NCBI GenBank assembly: GCA_003150235.1
Contig: QAMW01000015.1
Location: 8,183-72,182 of the forward strand
DNA: 64,000 nt
Source of the DNA: Bacteroidales bacterium
GTDB taxonomy: Bacteria > Bacteroidota > Bacteroidia > Bacteroidales > Muribaculaceae
Direction: 5' to 3'
The notes beneath the pieces were generated by a model. The model was given only the letters and a program-made list of their open reading frames with translations. It was not told the DNA's origin and made no database searches. Below, piece by piece: positions 59,109-64,000 of the stretch. Both the position numbers and the translations under genes were made by a program. Numbering within the stretch: position 1 is the first letter of the stretch; each line of letters begins with the position of its first letter.

Positions 59109-59875
59109 TCAAAATTGTCGATATTAAAAGGTGGAGCGTTGCACTTCTGTGTCTGCTGCTTGCTTTTCCGGTACTGCGCGGAGCTGATGATAGCACTGCG
59201 GTTACTGACTCTCTGAAGACTCCCTACAGGTTTCGTCCGCTTCAGCTGATAGTGCCGGTGACCCTTATCGGGGTAGGTGTGATAGGACTGGAAAGCGACT
59301 GGCTGAAGGGCCATGACAATGAGGTGAAAGAAGAATTACAGGAACGCCCTCATCCTCAGGTGACGATTGACGATTTTACGCAGTTTGCCCCTCTCGCCGC
59401 CCTTTATGGCTTGAAGCTGTGCGGGGTCAAAGGTAGGCATGACTATGTAGACATGACGATAATAGCCGGTACCGCATACTTGCTTACGGGTGTCACCGTG
59501 TTCGGGTTAAAGACAATCACCGCTGTGGAACGCCCCGACGGAAGCAGTCGCAATTCATTCCCTTCCGGTCACACGGCGACTGCGTTTGCGGGAGCCGAGC
59601 TGTTGCGGCGGGAATATTGGGACGTGTCGCCCTGGATTGGTGTTGCCGGTTATGCTGTCGCGGCAGGCACGGGCTTTTTCCGCATGTACAACAACCGCCA
59701 CTGGCTCACCGATGTCTTGGCCGGTGCCGGAGTGGGTATATTGAGCGCACAGGCGGCTTACTGGCTTTATCCCGTCATTACGGAGACATTTTTTAAAAAG
59801 AGATATGACAAGGTGTTTGTCGCTCCTGCCATCAGTCCGCAATCAGTCGGAGTGTCAGCGATGATTACATTTTGA
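59105..59875 (+). CDS. PAP2-superfamily phosphatase, membrane/exported
   Basis: 256 aa. Signal-like N-terminus (SVALLCLLLAFPVLRG) then membrane helices. The three PAP2 motifs are intact: KTITAVERP (C1, ~residue 140), PSGHTATAF (C2) and RMYNNRHWLTD (C3). It removes phosphate from lipids or other small phosphates on the outer face of the inner membrane. Lipid A phosphatases (LpxF/LpxE), phosphatidylglycerol-phosphate phosphatase and undecaprenyl pyrophosphate phosphatase share this fold. Context (DgkA, two-component system) allows a lipid A or polyprenyl-phosphate role. Overlaps dgkA by 4 bp. Confidence 0.9.
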   Translation: MIKIVDIKRWSVALLCLLLAFPVLRGADDSTAVTDSLKTPYRFRPLQLIVPVTLIGVGVIGLESDWLKGHDNEVKEELQERPHPQVTIDDFTQFAPLAALYGLKLCGVKGRHDYVDMTIIAGTAYLLTGVTVFGLKTITAVERPDGSSRNSFPSGHTATAFAGAELLRREYWDVSPWIGVAGYAVAAGTGFFRMYNNRHWLTDVLAGAGVGILSAQAAYWLYPVITETFFKKRYDKVFVAPAISPQSVGVSAMITF

Positions 59876-59891
59876 CCGGATTTTATGATAA

Positions 59892-59949
59892 TTCAATATT
59901 TTTGAAAAAACCATGAAATATTACCTCTCTACTTTTGCTGTCGAAATCA
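59892..59949 (+). promoter_or_regulatory. Upstream region of TonB receptor 3, shared with receptor 1
   Basis: Contains TACTTTTG (59930-59937) at the same relative place as TACCTTTG before receptor 1, inside a 58-bp region about two-thirds identical. Shared CATGAAA and AATTCAA words are candidate regulator sites. Confidence 0.65.
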
Positions 59950-59952
59950 ATA

Positions 59953-62715
59953 ATGATATTGACAGTGAAAAAAGTAATTACATCTATCTTGACCGTGCTC
60001 TCAGCAGGCATGGTCATTCAAGCGGCAGAAAGCCCTGCGACAGGATTGCTTAAAGGGCGTATTCTTGATGATGAAAAAAATCCTCTGCCGGGCGCAGTGG
60101 TTAGTCTGGATGACAATTCGCGTTCGGCGATTACCGATGCCGACGGGTTTTATTCGTTTTCCGGGTTGCATTCGGGCAACCACCGCCTGAAAGTCACCTA
60201 CATCGGTTTCGCACCGTCTGATAAGGTAGTGGCATTGAATGATGTCGACGTGACACAGGATTTTGTGATGTCAGATAAGTCTAAGGAACTAAATGAGGTT
60301 GTGGTCACCGGCGTTTTTTCCGGTCAACAGAGAGCTATAAACACTCAGAAAAGCAACGTAAACATCACTAATGTAGTTTCAGCCGACCAAATTGGTAAGT
60401 TCCCCGATTCCAATATCGGTGACGCGCTTAAACGTATCAGCGGCATCAATGTACAGTATGACCAGGGTGAGGCTCGTTTCGGTCAGGTGCGCGGCACTCC
60501 CGCCGATTTCAGTTCGGTCACCATCAACGGGTCAAGGATACCGTCGGCGGAGGGCGATATACGTAATGTGCAACTTGACCTAATCCCTTCCGATATGATT
60601 CAGACAATCGAGGTCAACAAGACTCTCATGCCCGATCAGGATGGCGATGCGATAGGCGGTTCGATAAATCTTGTCACAAAAAATTCACCGCAGAAGTTTA
60701 CTCTCAATGCTGTGGCGGGAAGCGGTTATAATCAAGTGAGTCGCAAGGCGCAGATGAATTTCGGTCTCACGGTTGGAAATCGTTTTTTCAATGACCGGTT
60801 CGGGTTCATGGCTTCGGCTTCATATAACAATGCTCCCGCGGGGTCGTATGACACGGAATTTCTTTGGGAGAAAGATGATGACGGTAATCTTTATGTGAGC
60901 GATTATCAGATGCGCCAGTATTTTGTGACACGTGAGCGTCAGAGTTACTCCCTCTCGCTTGATTACAAGTTTGACGATTTCAATAAAATCTGGTTCAAGG
61001 GAATATTCAACAACCGCAACGACTGGGAAAATCGTTACCGTACCACGCTTAAGGATGTAACCCCGAAAGGAGTAGCCGATGTCAGGGTACAGACCAAGGG
61101 CGGTTCCGGTGATGAGCGCGATGCGCGTCTGGAGCGTCAGCGTACAATGGATTTCACTCTCGGAGGTGAAAACCGACTTGGCGCGGTAGACCTCGATTGG
61201 AAAATCGGTTATGCGAGGGCTTCCGAAGACCGTCCTAATGAACGCTACATCGACTATCGTCTGCGCAAGCAGCACTTCTCTTTTGACCTTTCCGATCCGC
61301 GTACACCGTTTGCAACACCTGAGGAAGGTTACACGATGCTGCTTAATGATGATTTCTCTTTGAAAGACCTGACCCAGCAGCAAGAAAACATTGTAGAGCG
61401 CGACTTCAAGATAGCGCTTGATTTCAAGACGCGCTTGAGTGAGCGTTCAAAGCTTAAATTCGGATTTAAGTTTGTAAACAAGACAAAACACAAGGATATA
61501 GATTTCTACGAGTATGCACCGGTTGATGAAGACCGTTTTAATGCCGATGCATTTGCCGCTGCCGTGAATCAGACCACTGACCGTTTCATGCCTTCTTCAC
61601 ACTATAAAGTCGGGTCTTTCGTGTCAAAGGAATTTCTCGGTTCGTTGAATCTTGACGACGCCACGTTGTTTGAGAAGACGCAGGTACCTGAAGAACTTGC
61701 AGGGAACTATAGCGCGCGTGAGAATGTGACATCGGGATATGTCCGCATAGACTCACGCCTTTCTGAAAAGCTGAATTTCATGGGCGGTCTGCGTGTCGAG
61801 AATACCGCGCTACGTTACACGGGCAGAATATATGATGACGAGGCAAATACCGTTTCCGAGACTGCGCCCGAAACCTCGAGTTATATCAATTTCCTGCCGT
61901 CACTTTTACTGAAATGGGAAGTCAACAGGGATTTCATGGTGCGCGCAGGTTACAATCAGTCTATATCGCGTCCGAAGTATTCTGCTCTCGTACCGGGAAT
62001 GAATATAAAGCGCGGCGACAATGAGATTGTGATCGGCAATCCGGGACTTAAGGCGACTACCTCCCATAATATTGACATTAATGCCGAATATTACTGGAAA
62101 TCCGTCGGTCTGGTATCGGCAGGGCTATTCTATAAGCGTATCGACGGGTTTATTGTCGATGAGGTGGCTTTCAACCGCGAGTATGAGGGAAACGTATGGA
62201 CCAAACTGACGCAACCCAAAAACGGAGGAAATGCCAATATCTTTGGCGCGGAGTTTGCCTATCAGCGTGATTTCAGTTTCATAGCCCCCTCTTTACGGTG
62301 TATAGGCCTCTACGGAACATATACCTACACTCATTCACGCGTCACCGACTTCAACTTCGAGGGGCGTGAGAATGAAAAGGGATTGAGTCTGCCGGGTTCT
62401 CCTGAACACACCGCCAACCTCTCGCTCTATTTTGAAAAATACGGTATTTCGGCACGTGTTTCGTTCAATTACGCATCGTCATTTATCGATGAGATGGGAG
62501 TGAGCAAATTTTACGACCGCTATTATGACGCTGTGAAATATATGGATTTCAATATCAGCTATACTTTCGGAAGAAATACAAAATTCACCGTGTATGCCGA
62601 CTGTACCAATCTTCTCAACCAACCGTTGCGCTACTATCAGGGAAGCAAGGATTTCACCATGCAGCAGGAATATTACGGCGTGAAATTCAACGGCGGTATC
62701 AAAATGACATTCTAA
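59953..62715 (+). CDS. TonB-dependent receptor 3 (Xanthomonas/Caulobacter type)
   Basis: 920 aa from the ATG at 59953; the TTG at 59935 lies in the promoter box. Signal peptide (~1-25, ending IQAAES), carboxypeptidase-regulatory-like domain (~30-115: LLKGRILDDEKNPLPGAV), plug (~135-235) with KFPDSNIGDALKRISGINV and RGTPADFSSVTINGSR, then the barrel ending GIKMTF. The plug signature PDxNxxxALxRxxG is that of the TonB-Xanth-Caul group. It is followed after 34 bp by a phosphatase, so uptake of a phosphorylated compound or phosphate liberation is plausible. Confidence 0.93.
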   Translation: MILTVKKVITSILTVLSAGMVIQAAESPATGLLKGRILDDEKNPLPGAVVSLDDNSRSAITDADGFYSFSGLHSGNHRLKVTYIGFAPSDKVVALNDVDVTQDFVMSDKSKELNEVVVTGVFSGQQRAINTQKSNVNITNVVSADQIGKFPDSNIGDALKRISGINVQYDQGEARFGQVRGTPADFSSVTINGSRIPSAEGDIRNVQLDLIPSDMIQTIEVNKTLMPDQDGDAIGGSINLVTKNSPQKFTLNAVAGSGYNQVSRKAQMNFGLTVGNRFFNDRFGFMASASYNNAPAGSYDTEFLWEKDDDGNLYVSDYQMRQYFVTRERQSYSLSLDYKFDDFNKIWFKGIFNNRNDWENRYRTTLKDVTPKGVADVRVQTKGGSGDERDARLERQRTMDFTLGGENRLGAVDLDWKIGYARASEDRPNERYIDYRLRKQHFSFDLSDPRTPFATPEEGYTMLLNDDFSLKDLTQQQENIVERDFKIALDFKTRLSERSKLKFGFKFVNKTKHKDIDFYEYAPVDEDRFNADAFAAAVNQTTDRFMPSSHYKVGSFVSKEFLGSLNLDDATLFEKTQVPEELAGNYSARENVTSGYVRIDSRLSEKLNFMGGLRVENTALRYTGRIYDDEANTVSETAPETSSYINFLPSLLLKWEVNRDFMVRAGYNQSISRPKYSALVPGMNIKRGDNEIVIGNPGLKATTSHNIDINAEYYWKSVGLVSAGLFYKRIDGFIVDEVAFNREYEGNVWTKLTQPKNGGNANIFGAEFAYQRDFSFIAPSLRCIGLYGTYTYTHSRVTDFNFEGRENEKGLSLPGSPEHTANLSLYFEKYGISARVSFNYASSFIDEMGVSKFYDRYYDAVKYMDFNISYTFGRNTKFTVYADCTNLLNQPLRYYQGSKDFTMQQEYYGVKFNGGIKMTF

Positions 62716-62749
62716 AAATATAAGTTAAAATTTTAAATACTAATCAAAT

Positions 62750-63673
62750 ATGATTCGTAAATTATTTATAGCAACAGTTGCCATTATCGCGGCAATATGT
62801 GCATCGGCACAGAATAGACTTGCCAAGGGTGACATTAATCTTATCGTTGCCTCCGACCTCGGTCGCAACGGATATTATGAGCAGAAAAAGGTAGCTGAAA
62901 CAATGGGGGAGGTTGCCGACCATATCGGTCCGGAGGCTGTTCTCGCACTCGGTGACACACACCACTATGAAGGTGTGCAGAGTGTATCCGACCCTCTCTG
63001 GATGACCAATTACGAGCTGATCTATTCTCATCCCGAGCTTATGGTCGAATGGTATCCGATATGCGGCAATCATGAATATCGTGGCGATACTCAGGCTGTA
63101 ATTGATTATTCCGGGATATCACGCCGCTGGGCTATGCCGTCACGGTATTACGCCAAGACATTCGAGGATGATGGTACCTCTCTCAAAGTCGTGTTTATCG
63201 ACACCACTCCGCTGATTGACAAATACCGTAAAAAGAGCGACGAGTATCCCGATGCGGTTGCTCAGGATATGGATGCGCAGTTGCAATGGCTTGACTCCGT
63301 TCTTACAGATGCCGGTGAAGACTGGATTGTAGTTGTAGGACATCATCCCATATTCGCCTTTACCGACAAGTCGGAATCGGAAAGGACCGACATGCAGAAG
63401 CGGGTCGACTCAATTCTCTGCAAGCATGAGGTAGACATGTACGTATGCGGTCATCTCCATAATTACCAACATATACGTCGCCACGGCTCAGATATTGATT
63501 ATGTGGTCAACACTTCAGGCTCACGTACGAGAGTGCCTGAAAAAATCGATGGTACGGTGTTCTGTAGTGATGCGGCAGGCTTCTCGGTTCTTACAGCCGA
63601 CAAAAACTCATTGAATCTCAATATGCTCGATAGCGATGGAGAGGTGATTCATACCGTCACCCGCACGAAATAA
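62750..63673 (+). CDS. Exported metallophosphatase (purple acid phosphatase-like)
   Basis: 307 aa. Signal peptide to ~20 (ICASAQ). The calcineurin-like metal sites are in order: ASDLGRNGYY (Asp), ALGDTHHYEG, CGNHEYRGD, VVGHHPIFAF and GHLHNYQHI. The set and spacing resemble mammalian tartrate-resistant acid phosphatase. It should cleave phosphate esters in the periplasm. Second gene after the TonB receptor; a strong terminator follows. Confidence 0.92.
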   Translation: MIRKLFIATVAIIAAICASAQNRLAKGDINLIVASDLGRNGYYEQKKVAETMGEVADHIGPEAVLALGDTHHYEGVQSVSDPLWMTNYELIYSHPELMVEWYPICGNHEYRGDTQAVIDYSGISRRWAMPSRYYAKTFEDDGTSLKVVFIDTTPLIDKYRKKSDEYPDAVAQDMDAQLQWLDSVLTDAGEDWIVVVGHHPIFAFTDKSESERTDMQKRVDSILCKHEVDMYVCGHLHNYQHIRRHGSDIDYVVNTSGSRTRVPEKIDGTVFCSDAAGFSVLTADKNSLNLNMLDSDGEVIHTVTRTK

Positions 63674-63697
63674 ATCATCTATAGAAATTAGATGTGG

Positions 63698-63730
63698 GGT
63701 TGTATCAAAATTTTTGATACAACCTTTTTT
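63698..63730 (+). terminator. Terminator of the receptor 3/phosphatase operon
   Basis: GGTTGTATCAAAA pairs with its complement directly after the phosphatase stop and is followed by TTTTTT. Confidence 0.92.
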
Positions 63731-63784
63731 ATTGACCGCTCTTATGCGGGCGAGCTTCCACTCAATGTCACTAACTTAAGAATT

Positions 63785-64000
63785 TTGCCCTGAAAGGGCA
63801 AGATGGCGGTAACCGCGGGCAGCGCTGTAGGTGCGCCCGTGGAGAGCGATGCCCCCACAATGACGCAACCCTGAAACAGGTTGCATAAATATTGCTAATA
63901 AGATACTTATGCAACCCAATCCGGGGTTGAGTCAACAGGAGATGCACTTGCGCCACGGGTATGCCTTCGGCATTACCCGCGGATAACAGGATGAATCCCC
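63785..64000. repeat. Hairpin-rich intergenic repeat region
   Basis: Three tight hairpins in 200 bp: TTGCCCTGAAAGGGCAA (63785-63801), GCAACC/GGTTGC around CTGAAACA (63865-63884), and CGGGTATGCC-TTC-GGCATTACCCG type (63956-63979). The CCCTGAA-GGG core resembles CCCCTGAACGGGG at 7547-7559. This is the style of Bacteroidales intergenic repeats. No protein-coding gene is supported here; the region continues past the window end. Confidence 0.6.

Noticed and set aside
1..64000. tRNA, rRNA or CRISPR array
   Set aside because: No tRNA-like cloverleaf with CCA, rRNA core or regularly spaced direct repeats was found by reading the intergenic regions; a dedicated scan could still find a missed tRNA.

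Overview
The window comes from a member of the Bacteroidota, order Bacteroidales. The gene content best fits a gut lineage close to Muribaculaceae, but that family call is inference. Seen directly: many genes are preceded by the Bacteroidota promoter (TAnnTTTG near -7, sometimes TTG or TTTG about 19 bp further upstream); lipoproteins carry acidic residues after the lipidated Cys; there is a type IX secretion C-terminal domain; TonB-dependent receptors have N-terminal carboxypeptidase-regulatory-like domains; and there is a methylmalonyl-CoA decarboxylase operon. No tRNA, rRNA or CRISPR array was seen.

Layout. 0-9.4 kb: end of rpoB, rpoC, a secreted Ntn-hydrolase, a thioredoxin lipoprotein, mdh, and a T9SS-secreted protein beside a decayed RHS-core fragment and a foldback element. 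9.4-17.4 kb: a 165-bp MITE with 9-bp target duplications, an RlhA-type U32 protein, and a tripartite RND efflux operon. 17.7-20.6 kb: a small winged-helix protein, an AT-rich three-gene cassette (lipoprotein, small membrane protein, membrane-anchored deiminase), a strong candidate structured ncRNA, and another foldback element. 20.6-30.8 kb: MATE/PatB/DUF3737 operon, DUF362 lipoprotein, rpsU-xerC-hpf, and aspS-NIF3-zinc-ribbon operon. 31-38.4 kb: the propionate-forming operon (epimerase, carboxyltransferase, gamma, biotin carrier, beta) divergent from dnaK. 38.6-43.4 kb: a zeta-type toxin-antitoxin remnant, then lipoproteins and an ECF sigma factor followed by a probable anti-sigma/outer-membrane-barrel protein. 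43.4-47.2 kb: AraC regulator, FISUMP-like secreted protein, aldo/keto reductase lipoprotein and alpha/beta hydrolase. 47.3-50 kb: SanA/YdcF-like protein, EamA permease, an unknown protein and an orphan response regulator. 50.2-64 kb: an envelope and uptake region with two large TonB-dependent receptors, a beta-helix-like surface lipoprotein, a two-component system divergent from an outer-membrane-barrel/DgkA/PAP2 operon, and a purple-acid-phosphatase-like enzyme, ending in hairpin-rich repeats.

How the genes work together. Core transcription, translation and chaperone genes (rpoBC, rpsU, hpf, aspS, dnaK) lie among accessory modules. Energy metabolism appears as malate dehydrogenase plus the sodium-pumping decarboxylase that ends the succinate-to-propionate route. 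The right end looks dedicated to phosphate or lipid-phosphate handling at the envelope (DgkA, PAP2, metallophosphatase, TonB receptors) under two-component control; this is inference.

The most interesting unexplained items are the deiminase cassette at 18.0-20.0 kb, the rod-shaped RNA at 20.03-20.28 kb, the MITE at 9.5 kb, the pair of GGTT-repeat foldback elements at 24.1 and 49.3 kb, and a 58-bp upstream region shared by two TonB receptors.
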